Of a stretch of DNA of 45,247 nt, positions 7,816 through 15,306 are shown piece after piece (within the stretch, counting starts at the first letter, position 1; each line of letters opens with the position of its first letter). The position numbers were made by a program, and so were the translations under genes. A model generated the notes under the pieces. It saw only the letters and a list, made by a program, of their open reading frames with translations. It did not search any database and was not told where the DNA came from. Origin of the DNA: Porphyromonas levii DSM 23370. GTDB taxonomy: Bacteria > Bacteroidota > Bacteroidia > Bacteroidales > Porphyromonadaceae. The DNA is taken from the NCBI RefSeq assembly GCF_000379925.1, contig NZ_KB904233.1, forward strand, positions 1-45,247. Direction: 5' to 3'.

Positions 7816-9510
7816 ATGAAGATCAAACATTTAGTGCTTGGTGCACTATTTTCTATTCTAGTGGTACTGATGAGTTCTTGTGCCGGCAAGCTCAAGCCGC
7901 TTGATGCTCGTCAAGTCGTCGTAGATCCACAGCCACTTGTACTACAGGGCGGTCGTGTACCGGTAACTATTACCATCACTTTCCCAGCTAAGTGGTTCAA
8001 TAAGAACGCCGAGGTGCGTGTGACTCCTGTGCTCAAGTATGCAAGGAGCGAGGCGTGGGGCACTACCTACAACTTCCAGGGCGAGAAGCTACGTGGCAAT
8101 GCTACCACCATAGCCTACGACACCCCTACCTCGGTTACAGTGTACTCCGACTTTAAGTATAAGCCAGAGATGTCCGAAAGCGAGCTAGTGCTCCTCTTCG
8201 ATGCACGTATCAATGGTAAGCAAGTGGCGCTCCCCGTGCTCAAGATTGGCGAGGGCGTGATTGCCACCGAGGCACTCGCTAGCGCAGAATTTGCTACCCC
8301 AGCGATTGCCCCAGATATCTTCCAGAGGATTATCAAGGAGAAGTACGATGCCGATATCCACTTCCTTATCCAGCAGGCTAATGTACGTAGCTCGGAGCTC
8401 AACTCTGCCGATGTGCGTGAGTGGAAAGATATCGTAGAGAGTGCCGATATGACGCCTAACCAAAAGGTGGATGTCGAGGTGCAAGCCTATGCTTCGCCCG
8501 ATGGCGGTCGTGAGCTGAATGAAAAGCTCTCTGCTCAGCGCGAAAAGAATACCTCCGCACAGATTGCCCGCGACCTGAAGCGTGCCAAAGCGGATGTGCC
8601 TATGAGTGCATACTATACCGCTCAGGATTGGGAGGGTTTCCAAAAGCTCGTGGAGCAGTCCAACATCCAGGATAAAGAGCTTATCCTCTCGGTGCTTTCT
8701 ATGTACAAAGACCCTGAGACTCGCGAGCGCGAGATCAAGAATATCTCTTCTGTATTCAGCCAGTTGGCAGATGATATTCTGCCTAGGCTACGTCGTTCAC
8801 GCCTTATCGCCAATGTAGAGATTATCGGCAAGAGCGACGACGAGATTATGAACCTATCTCAGAATAATCCAAGTAAGCTCAATGTGGAAGAGCTCCTCTA
8901 CTCCGCAACCCTTACGGATAAGGTGGCAGAGAAGAGTCGTATCTATACCCAAGCTACAGCTCAGTTCCCTAGCGATGCCCGTGCGTATAACAACCTCGGT
9001 GTGCTGAGCTATCAGGCAGGTGACTACGATACCGCTAAGAGCTACTTCGATAAGGCAGCATCCATCAGCAAGCTCCCTGAGGTGAAGATGAACCTCGGGC
9101 TACTGCAGCTTCTCGATGGCAAGCTCGCAGAGGCAGAGACCCTTATCGGTCAGGCAACCAATGTGCCAGAGCTGGGCGAGACAATGGGTTTGGTGTACAT
9201 GCAGCAGGGTAAGTATGCCGAGGCAGCTAAGGCACTGTACGATGTAGCTACCAATAATGGTGTATTGGCTCAGATCCTCAATAAGGACTACAGCCGTGCA
9301 TCTGATCTGTTCGAACTCATCGATCACAAAGATGCCACCAGCTATTACCTACAGGCTCTCATCGGCGCACGTACGTCGCAACCCGCTATGATGGCTGAGG
9401 CTATCCGCAAGTCTGTACAGCTCAATCCTAGCATGGCAGCCCGTTTCCTCAAGGATAGGGAGTTTGCCCGTTTCGCTAGTCAGAGCTTCTTCCAGAGCGC
9501 TCTCAAGTAA
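7816..9510 (+). CDS. TPR/OmpA-like lipoprotein
   Basis: The signal peptide ends at a lipobox (MSSC, Cys22), giving a lipoprotein of 564 residues that probably faces the periplasm or the cell surface. Residues about 25-170 are beta-rich. From about 210 to 350 there is an OmpA-like peptidoglycan-associated region (VEVQAYASPDGGRELNEKLS), interrupted by a helical insert. TPR units follow at about 385-500 (DARAYNNLGVLSYQAGDYD, then NLGLLQLLDGKLAEAE). I recall similar TPR lipoproteins among P. gingivalis immunoreactive antigens, but I do not assign a name. The ATG at this position follows the promoter, whereas the GTG 39 bases upstream lies within it. The gene is monocistronic. Confidence 0.85.
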   Translation: MKIKHLVLGALFSILVVLMSSCAGKLKPLDARQVVVDPQPLVLQGGRVPVTITITFPAKWFNKNAEVRVTPVLKYARSEAWGTTYNFQGEKLRGNATTIAYDTPTSVTVYSDFKYKPEMSESELVLLFDARINGKQVALPVLKIGEGVIATEALASAEFATPAIAPDIFQRIIKEKYDADIHFLIQQANVRSSELNSADVREWKDIVESADMTPNQKVDVEVQAYASPDGGRELNEKLSAQREKNTSAQIARDLKRAKADVPMSAYYTAQDWEGFQKLVEQSNIQDKELILSVLSMYKDPETREREIKNISSVFSQLADDILPRLRRSRLIANVEIIGKSDDEIMNLSQNNPSKLNVEELLYSATLTDKVAEKSRIYTQATAQFPSDARAYNNLGVLSYQAGDYDTAKSYFDKAASISKLPEVKMNLGLLQLLDGKLAEAETLIGQATNVPELGETMGLVYMQQGKYAEAAKALYDVATNNGVLAQILNKDYSRASDLFELIDHKDATSYYLQALIGARTSQPAMMAEAIRKSVQLNPSMAARFLKDREFARFASQSFFQSALK

Positions 9511-9568
9511 GCCGAGGTACATACATAGCTAGATAAGAGGAAGATGTCGTACTATACGTATAAAAAAA

Positions 9569-9596
9569 TGAACGCTCCGAACCTGTCTCAGGTTCG
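9569..9596 (-). terminator. Hairpin downstream of the tRNA gene
   Basis: CGAACCTG and CAGGTTCG pair around a 3-base loop (9578-9596). On the minus strand a T-run follows after about eight bases. It is a likely end for the tRNA transcript and may also slow transcription from the TPR lipoprotein gene. Confidence 0.5.
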
Positions 9597-9652
9597 AAGC
9601 CTTCTGGAAAATCAATGATCTTAAACTAGTGTTCTTAGAGATAAAATTTAGT

Positions 9653-9729
9653 TGGTGGAGAATACCGGACTCGAACCGGTCGCCTCGACAATGCCATTGT
9701 CGCGCTCTAGCCAGATGAGCTAATTCCCC
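9653..9729 (-). tRNA. tRNA-Ala (anticodon GGC)
   Basis: The minus strand folds into a full cloverleaf. The acceptor stem is GGGGAAT/ATTCTCC and includes the G3-U70 wobble that defines alanine identity. The D-arm is GCTC/GAGC, the anticodon stem CGACA/TGTCG with loop ATGGCAT, and the T-arm ACCGG/CCGGT with loop TTCGAGT. CCA is encoded. Anticodon GGC reads GCC and GCU alanine codons. The gene is single, with its own -7 box. Confidence 0.97.
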
Positions 9730-9739
9730 GTGTCTGTTG

Positions 9740-9747
9740 CAAACCTA
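9740..9747 (-). promoter_or_regulatory. -7 box (TAGGTTTG) of the tRNA-Ala gene
   Basis: A TAnnTTTG match on the minus strand, 10 bases before the mature 5' end. A TTGG 19 bases further upstream (9767-9770) could serve as the -33 element. Confidence 0.75.
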
Positions 9748-10075
9748 AATAAATTCTTTCAGATGACCAATACATATTCTCAAATTAGGACAAAAATAGT
9801 TTGAAATCGGTATTATAGCACAATCGATAGGCTAAAGTGCCATTCCCATGGTCTCCTTTATGACTATGCGCTGAAATTTAAGTGCCCTTATGATGATGAT
9901 AGAGCATAAGGGACGGGGGAAAGGCCTTAGGTCATGGAGCTTATGCTTACACGCTATGACTCATATCTTGTTGCCAAAGAGAGCACCCATCGAAATACAT
10001 CATCGCCTTTGTCCACTACTGAGTCGCCAAGCGGGCTTGCCGTCGTAGGCAGTGCTACGACGGCGAGCACCCAAA

Positions 10076-10115
10076 TTTATCTCTAGGAATAAATATATTT
10101 ATTCCTAGAGATAAA
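10076..10115. repeat. Perfect 40-base palindrome
   Basis: The 20-base half-sites are exact reverse complements with no loop, built from TTTATCTCTAGGAATAAATA and its complement. The right half forms the start of the family-2 repeat that recurs inverted near 21.5 kb. Confidence 0.9.
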
Positions 10116-10181
10116 TATTTTTATTTGTACAGATAAATAAATTTATTCCTAGGAATAAATTTGGCTGCTTGCGCTCGTCAC
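10095..10181 (+). repeat. Dispersed repeat, family 2 (copy A)
   Basis: About 87 bases, nearly identical to the reverse complement of 21523-21610. It includes ATTCCTAGAGATAAAT, then TTATTTGTACAGATAAAT, and a perfect 24-base palindrome centred on CCTAGG (10139-10162). It ends with GCTCGTCAC. Confidence 0.88.
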
Positions 10182-10211
10182 GGATCCCATGATGGGGAGG
10201 AGCGACAACGA

Positions 10212-10344
10212 GAAGGTAGCCCATAGGCAAGGGATAAGCCCCCCAAACCCCCTAAAGGGGGATTGAACGTCAGGTAGCTAGATGAGCAACGGGAGAAAAG
10301 CCCCCTTGCCTATGGGCTACCTTCGGTTTAGGGGGGTTGGGGGC
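10212..10344. repeat. Dispersed palindromic repeat, family 1 (nested copy)
   Basis: The outer part has GCCCCCCAAACCCCCTAAAG (from 10238) and, at 10327-10344, TTTAGGGGGGTTGGGGGC. The spacer carries the same 25-base core found at copA, inverted. In addition, perfect 22-base arms at 10212-10233 and 10303-10324 (containing GGTAGCCCATAGGCAA) form a second inverted repeat. One of these arms interrupts the right family-1 arm, which suggests one element inserted into another. Confidence 0.85.
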
Positions 10345-10437
10345 TTAGATTCCGCTCCTCAGTTCAAGCGTGGTAACGAAAACCGCGCTAATGTTTCTCC
10401 CTATAACCAGTTTCGTCCCCAATAGAGCAAGTTTTGG

Positions 10438-10445
10438 TAAATTTG
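10438..10445 (+). promoter_or_regulatory. -7 box (TAAATTTG) of ptpA
   Basis: A perfect consensus match 24 bases before the ATG. A TTTC at 10411-10414 is a weak -33 candidate at a slightly long spacing of 23 bases. Confidence 0.7.
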
Positions 10446-10469
10446 TAGCTGGGGGAAGTAAATAGTTAA

Positions 10470-12590
10470 ATGATTATGCAGATAGTACGAAGAGTGACAA
10501 CAGGGTTGGCGCTATTGCTAGCCATTGCGAGTATGCCATTCAGCTACGCTCAAGAGCTGAAAAAAGTGACCATAGAGGAAGCTACGCCTGGCTCCAGGGA
10601 ATATTGGAAGATAGTACCACAGTCTTTGCCTGTGGTGGGTATATCTCCTTCGGGGGTACTCTTACACATGCAAGACGGGCTTTATGCTCAGGGGATGGAT
10701 GTCAAGAGCAGGCTGTTGAAGTGGGAAGATGTCGGAGGTCGTGGCAACCTTACCCCTTTCTCTGAACGCATCCTTGCCGGATGGGTCGATGACAATTATA
10801 TTCTCTTTGACTATCATGAGATGAAGGAGGTAGGGCGTTTCACTGTAGACCGTGACGAGTGGACTGCTCAGCAGGTAGCACCCAATGGGAGCTATATGAT
10901 GCTATCTGACCGCAAAAATATTGCGGTGATGGTACCTGGCGGTACGCCCTACCAACTTACGCAAGACGGTTCGTTCGATGTCACCTATGGTATCGAGGTG
11001 CACCGCAGCGAGTTTGGAATAAGTGGCGGTCTATTTATCTCGCCAGATAGTCGTTACGTCGCCTTTTACCGCAACGACCAGAGTGATGTGGAGCCTTATC
11101 CTATCGTGCGTATCAATAGCCATATTGCCGTGCACGACCCCATCAAGTATCCTATGGCAGGGCGAAAGAGTGAGCGGGTTACGATTGGTATCTACGACAC
11201 ACAGGCAGGTACTATCCAGTACCTAGAGACGGGTGCGCCCTACGATCGTTTCTTTACCAATATTGCTTGGGCGCCCGATAGCCGCAGTCTCCTGATCGAT
11301 GAGGTAGAGCGCAGCCAGCAAGTGACCCATCTGAGGGAGTACGATGTTACGAGTGGTCGCCTACTTCGTACGCTTATCGAGGAGCGTAATCCTAAGTATA
11401 TCGAGCCCCGTGAGCCTATCCACTTCCTAAGCGATGGACGTTTTGTGCGCCTGAGCCGTGTGGATGGCTACAGCCACTTCTATCTCTATAGCCGCGAGGG
11501 CAAGCTACTGCGTCAGATTACAAGGGGCGCGTGGGAGGTAAAGGAGCTACTCGGTATCGATGAGCATGCTGGGAAGATTTACTTTACATCCAATAAAGAC
11601 TATATCATAGGGCAAGACCTCTATAGCGTAAACCTAGAGGGCGGCGCTTCGGTTCGCCTCACAGAGGGAGAGGGTTGGCATAGCGTGACTATGTCGGATG
11701 ATTACAAGCTATTCCTCGACAACTTCTCCAACCTCAATACCCCTGGTGTCTCTACGCTCGTTTCGCTTGAGTCGGGTGAGAAGAAGGAGATATTGCGTGC
11801 TGAGGATCCACTTGTGGCTTATGAAAAACCAGTAGTGGAGCTGGGGAGCCTAAAGAGTGACTCGGGCGATGATCTGTATTATAAGCTCACCCGCCCTGCG
11901 ACCCTAGAGGCAGGTAAGAAGTATCCTGTAGTGCTCTATGTGTATGGAGGACCACACTCTCAGTTGGTCAACGATAGCTGGAGAGGGCTTCGCATGGGTT
12001 GGGATACCTATATGGCGAGCCAGGGATACGTGGTATTTACCCTAGACAACCGTGGTACTGCCCATCGCGGTATGGGCTTCGAGAGCATCACGCATCGCCA
12101 GCTCGGTACCGTGGAGATGGCAGATCAGATGAAGGGCATCGAGTACCTCAAGGGGCTGCCTTACGTGGATAGCGACCGTATCGGTGTCTATGGCTGGAGC
12201 TTCGGGGGCTTTATGACTACCAACCTCATCCTCACCTATCCAGAGACCTTCAAGGTAGGCGTTGCTGGTGGTCCTGTAATGGATTGGTCGTACTACGAGG
12301 TGATGTATGGTGAGCGGTATATGGATACGCCTGAGGAGAACCCTGAGGGCTATGCCAAGAATAATCTGATAAAGAGGGCGGGCGACCTCAAGCGGCGTCT
12401 TCTCCTTATCCATGGCGGTGTGGATCCTGTAGTACTCTGGCAGCATTCACAGCTCTTCCTACAGGCTGCCGTGAAGGCGGTTACCTTGCCCGACTATATG
12501 GTCTACCCTATGGACGAGCATAATGTGAGGGGGCAAGACCGTGTGCATCTGCACAAGGTGATATGTAGGTATTTTGAGGATCATCTATAA
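10470..12590 (+). CDS. ptpA: Prolyl tripeptidyl peptidase (S9, PtpA-type)
   Basis: This exported serine peptidase should remove tripeptides with proline in the third position. The first 28 residues form a signal peptide (cleavage after SYAQ). A beta-propeller region follows, then the alpha/beta-hydrolase domain. Catalytic Ser577 is in GWSFGGFMT, Asp652 in HGGVDPVV and His684 in DEHNVRG. The spacings (75 and 32) equal those I recall for the P. gingivalis enzyme (Ser603, Asp678, His710). The motif AGGPVMDWSYYEVMYGERY also fits that enzyme better than DPP4. At 706 residues it is full length. Translation could begin at the ATG six bases later. It leads the purD-dpp4 block, with purD 9 bases downstream. 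Confidence 0.9.
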   Translation: MIMQIVRRVTTGLALLLAIASMPFSYAQELKKVTIEEATPGSREYWKIVPQSLPVVGISPSGVLLHMQDGLYAQGMDVKSRLLKWEDVGGRGNLTPFSERILAGWVDDNYILFDYHEMKEVGRFTVDRDEWTAQQVAPNGSYMMLSDRKNIAVMVPGGTPYQLTQDGSFDVTYGIEVHRSEFGISGGLFISPDSRYVAFYRNDQSDVEPYPIVRINSHIAVHDPIKYPMAGRKSERVTIGIYDTQAGTIQYLETGAPYDRFFTNIAWAPDSRSLLIDEVERSQQVTHLREYDVTSGRLLRTLIEERNPKYIEPREPIHFLSDGRFVRLSRVDGYSHFYLYSREGKLLRQITRGAWEVKELLGIDEHAGKIYFTSNKDYIIGQDLYSVNLEGGASVRLTEGEGWHSVTMSDDYKLFLDNFSNLNTPGVSTLVSLESGEKKEILRAEDPLVAYEKPVVELGSLKSDSGDDLYYKLTRPATLEAGKKYPVVLYVYGGPHSQLVNDSWRGLRMGWDTYMASQGYVVFTLDNRGTAHRGMGFESITHRQLGTVEMADQMKGIEYLKGLPYVDSDRIGVYGWSFGGFMTTNLILTYPETFKVGVAGGPVMDWSYYEVMYGERYMDTPEENPEGYAKNNLIKRAGDLKRRLLLIHGGVDPVVLWQHSQLFLQAAVKAVTLPDYMVYPMDEHNVRGQDRVHLHKVICRYFEDHL

Positions 12591-12599
12591 ATAAGAGGT

Positions 12600-13886
12600 A
12601 TGAAGGCTTTAGTAATAGGCAATGGGGGAAGGGAACAAGCGCTAGCTTGGAAGATAGGGCTCAGTGGTATGATCTCGGATATCTATATGGCGCCTGGTAA
12701 TGGTGGTCAGCTGCCCAAGTGCCACAATGTGGCGATAGGGGTATCGGACTTCGAGGGGCTTTCGGAGCTTATCAAAAAGGAGGGGATAGAGCTTGTGGTG
12801 GTAGGTCCTGAGGTGCCGCTTGTAGAAGGCGTGGTAGACTACCTGAATGCCGATCCAGAGCTAGAGGATCTTTATATCGTTGGTCCTACCAAGGTAGGGG
12901 CAGAGCTGGAGGGGAGCAAGGACTTCGCCAAGGATTTTATGGCACGTCACGGTATCCCCACTGCTAAGTACCGTACCTTCACAAGTGAGACTCTAGAGGA
13001 GGGGCTTCGCTATCTGAGGGAGGAGGAGCGTGCACCTTACGTGCTGAAGGCCGACGGTCTGGCTGCGGGTAAGGGCGTGGTGATTCCTGAGACTCTCGAG
13101 GAGGCAGAGGCAGAAATGCGCGAGATGCTGGGGGGAAAGTTTGGTTCCGCTGGCGCAAGTGTGGTAGTGGAGAGCTATCTGAAGGGGATAGAGTGCTCCG
13201 TCTTTGTGCTCACCGATGGCAAGGATTATATGCTCCTCCCTACAGCAAAAGACTATAAGCGCATTGGCGATGGCGATACAGGACTCAATACCGGAGGTAT
13301 GGGTGCCGTTTCTCCTGTGCCTTTTGTGGACGATGCCTTTATGGAGAAGGTAGAGACGCGTATTATCCGCCCTACCATTCAGGGGCTTCTCGAAGATGGG
13401 ATAGACTACCGTGGATTTATCTTCTTCGGGCTGATGAATGTAGGGGGCGACCCTTATGTCATTGAGTACAACTGCCGTATGGGCGACCCCGAGACCGAAG
13501 CTGTGATGCTACGAATTAGGGGCGACCTCGTGGGCTCTATGCTTGCCTTACGCGATCAGATACTAGGCCTTATGGAACCACTCTTGGAGTTCGACGAAGT
13601 GGCTACTACCGTGGTCACGGTATCGGGAGGCTATCCTGAGACGTACCAGAAGGGGTTCCCTATCCTTGGGCTCAGAGAGGAGACAGAGGGGGTACAGGTG
13701 TTCCACATGGGGACCAAGGTGGATGGCGACCAGGTGGTTACGGCTGGGGGTCGTGTGCTAGCTGTATCGGCTATGGGCGGTTCTATAGAGGAGGCTCTAG
13801 GCAAAGCGTATGGAAGGGTAGGGGCGCTCTCTTATGAGGGGATGAACTACCGTAAGGATATAGGTCAAGACCTGCTAAAGCTCTGA
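12600..13886 (+). CDS. purD: Phosphoribosylamine-glycine ligase
   Basis: The ATP-grasp enzyme joins glycine to 5-phosphoribosylamine, the second step of purine synthesis. The N-terminus MKALVIGNGGREQALAW matches PurD, although the usual GREH reads GREQ. The ATP-grasp core includes VLKADGLAAGKGV (near 157), NTGGMGAVSP and EYNCRMGDPETE, which supplies metal ligands. At 428 residues it is standard length. It sits between a peptidase and membrane proteins rather than with other pur genes, and the tight spacing implies co-transcription with ptpA. Confidence 0.95.
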   Translation: MKALVIGNGGREQALAWKIGLSGMISDIYMAPGNGGQLPKCHNVAIGVSDFEGLSELIKKEGIELVVVGPEVPLVEGVVDYLNADPELEDLYIVGPTKVGAELEGSKDFAKDFMARHGIPTAKYRTFTSETLEEGLRYLREEERAPYVLKADGLAAGKGVVIPETLEEAEAEMREMLGGKFGSAGASVVVESYLKGIECSVFVLTDGKDYMLLPTAKDYKRIGDGDTGLNTGGMGAVSPVPFVDDAFMEKVETRIIRPTIQGLLEDGIDYRGFIFFGLMNVGGDPYVIEYNCRMGDPETEAVMLRIRGDLVGSMLALRDQILGLMEPLLEFDEVATTVVTVSGGYPETYQKGFPILGLREETEGVQVFHMGTKVDGDQVVTAGGRVLAVSAMGGSIEEALGKAYGRVGALSYEGMNYRKDIGQDLLKL

Positions 13887-13887
13887 G

Positions 13888-14793
13888 ATGGTAGAAAGAC
13901 CGTCACTCGTGAGTCTATACCTGCCACAACTAGGGGAGTGGTGGGCGGCTCTGCTCGCCTCGCCATGGCTGACCGTAGTCTTCGTTGTATTGGCACTGCT
14001 AGCGGTGCGGCGCCATGGTGAGTTGGCGTATGGAACCTACCATGTGCGCCCTTTGGGGCTGTTGCTCCTCCTTGTGTATCTTGTGGGTGTACCGCTAACG
14101 GGGATCTCCGCTACCAATCTTGGCTTTATCGCCATGATATTAGCGGTGATTCTGAGTGATAGTGTGGTGATGTCTATTAGCCGAAGTCGCTCTACATTCT
14201 TTGTCTACGACCTCGGTGTGGCATTGGCATTGCTTTTCCTTATTCACCCGATATTCGTGGTCTTATTGCCCTTCTTTTTGGGCAAACTGCGGACGATACA
14301 CTCCTCTTCGCTTAGGCATATCATCGCCTATGTGGCAGGGTATCTTACCATTTTAGCGCTTGCCACCATGCTCTTTGCTACTCGTAGCTGGGCAGGCATC
14401 CTACAGTACTGGTCTGGATGGATAGCTCCGCTTGGTGCGCTTCATTGGCCTAAGCTGTTGGATATCCCACTGTTGGTGCTGGATACAGCCTATCTGGTGG
14501 TGGTGTCGGTAGCCGTCTCTCAGATGATACGTGCCAGTACGGTGCGTGTGCGTGTGGCAATGGGCTACCATATTCAGCTTGCATGGGTGCTGATGCTCAT
14601 GAATCTCCTCTATGGTGTGCAGGGTGAAGGCAACTATGGGTTCCTCCTATCGTCTCTTTTTCTCAGTGGAGCCATTGCCGATTATCTTCTCACCCAGAGG
14701 CGTACCCGTTGGCTACTCCTCCCCTTGCTGGTCGTACTCTCTGCTGCCGTAGGTGTGCGCGTATGGTTATATTTAGGGCAACCTACATTGTGA
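13888..14793 (+). CDS. Polytopic membrane protein of unknown function
   Basis: The 301-residue protein has about eight or nine hydrophobic segments, for example LTVVFVVLALLAV near residue 30 and LLLVYLVGVPLTG near 67. I see no conserved charged pair or catalytic motif and do not recognise the family. It starts one base after the purD stop and ends 6 bases before the next membrane gene, so it belongs to the same transcript. Confidence 0.75.
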   Translation: MVERPSLVSLYLPQLGEWWAALLASPWLTVVFVVLALLAVRRHGELAYGTYHVRPLGLLLLLVYLVGVPLTGISATNLGFIAMILAVILSDSVVMSISRSRSTFFVYDLGVALALLFLIHPIFVVLLPFFLGKLRTIHSSSLRHIIAYVAGYLTILALATMLFATRSWAGILQYWSGWIAPLGALHWPKLLDIPLLVLDTAYLVVVSVAVSQMIRASTVRVRVAMGYHIQLAWVLMLMNLLYGVQGEGNYGFLLSSLFLSGAIADYLLTQRRTRWLLLPLLVVLSAAVGVRVWLYLGQPTL

Positions 14794-14799
14794 TAGATT

Positions 14800-15252
14800 A
14801 TGCTTGATTTCCTTATAGAATACGGTTATATCGGGGTCTTCTTGGCCGCCTTCCTAGCCGCAACGGTATTACCTTTCGGTTCGGAACCCGTAGTGCTGGG
14901 CGTCCTTGCCGCTGGTGCGGCATCTGTGCCGGTATTGATTGCAGCTACCCTTGGTAACTTCCTCGGGGGCATGAGTTGCTACTGGCTTGGGTGGCTGGGC
15001 AAGACCGAGTGGATTGTGAAGTACCTCAAGATGCCACAGGAGAAGGTAGATAAGTGGACACGTTGGCTTCAAGGGCGAGGCTCCTGGATGGCTTTCTTTG
15101 TCTTCCTCCCCGGTGTTGGCGATTTCTTTGCTGTAGCCTTGGGTTTGCTCAAAGCCAATGTATGGAGTGTGGCTATGTGGATGTTTGTAGGGAAGTTCCT
15201 CCGCTACCTGGTGCTATTCGGCGCCTTCGATTGGGTGATGTCGCTTTTTTAG
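14800..15252 (+). CDS. DedA/VTT-family membrane protein (YqaA-like)
   Basis: The 150-residue protein has an N-terminal hydrophobic segment, then FGSEPVVLGVLAAGA, a GNFLGGMSCYWLGWLG segment, and the RGSWMAFFVFLPGVGDFFAVALG re-entrant region typical of short YqaA-type DedA proteins. DedA-family members affect envelope homeostasis and lipid transport; the substrate here is unknown. It ends just before the dpp4 promoter. Confidence 0.85.
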   Translation: MLDFLIEYGYIGVFLAAFLAATVLPFGSEPVVLGVLAAGAASVPVLIAATLGNFLGGMSCYWLGWLGKTEWIVKYLKMPQEKVDKWTRWLQGRGSWMAFFVFLPGVGDFFAVALGLLKANVWSVAMWMFVGKFLRYLVLFGAFDWVMSLF

Positions 15253-15268
15253 TTGGGGCGATTATCGT

Positions 15269-15276
15269 TATATTTG
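15269..15276 (+). promoter_or_regulatory. -7 box (TATATTTG) of dpp4
   Basis: A perfect match 30 bases upstream of the chosen ATG. It gives dpp4 and lipA transcription independent of the ptpA-purD unit. An alternative start at 15253 would lie upstream of it and is rejected. Confidence 0.72.
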
Positions 15277-15306
15277 TACTCGTTGAGAATATTAGATAGA
15301 TACTAT

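Larger units (their letters stand above)
9748..10437. other. Gene-less stretch rich in palindromic repeats
   Basis: I find no convincing ORF on either strand. The left half has two plain hairpins: CCCTTATG/CATAAGGG (9885-9912) and GCCGTCGTAG/CTACGACGGC (10039-10064). The right half holds one copy of each of the two dispersed repeat families listed separately. It ends with GCGCTAATGTTTCT, which recurs after the second repeat cluster (21421-21433). Confidence 0.8.

Noticed and set aside
9653-9729. tRNA gene as an integration site for the neighbouring repeats
   Set aside because: No duplicated tRNA end and no integrase gene were found nearby.
10076-10162. A CRISPR array from the repeated AT-rich units
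   Set aside because: The units are palindromic, irregularly spaced and without unique spacers of constant length, and no cas genes are present.
15253-15306. Upstream start for dpp4 giving 18 extra residues
   Set aside because: It lies before the -7 promoter box and would put extra polar residues ahead of a clean signal peptide.
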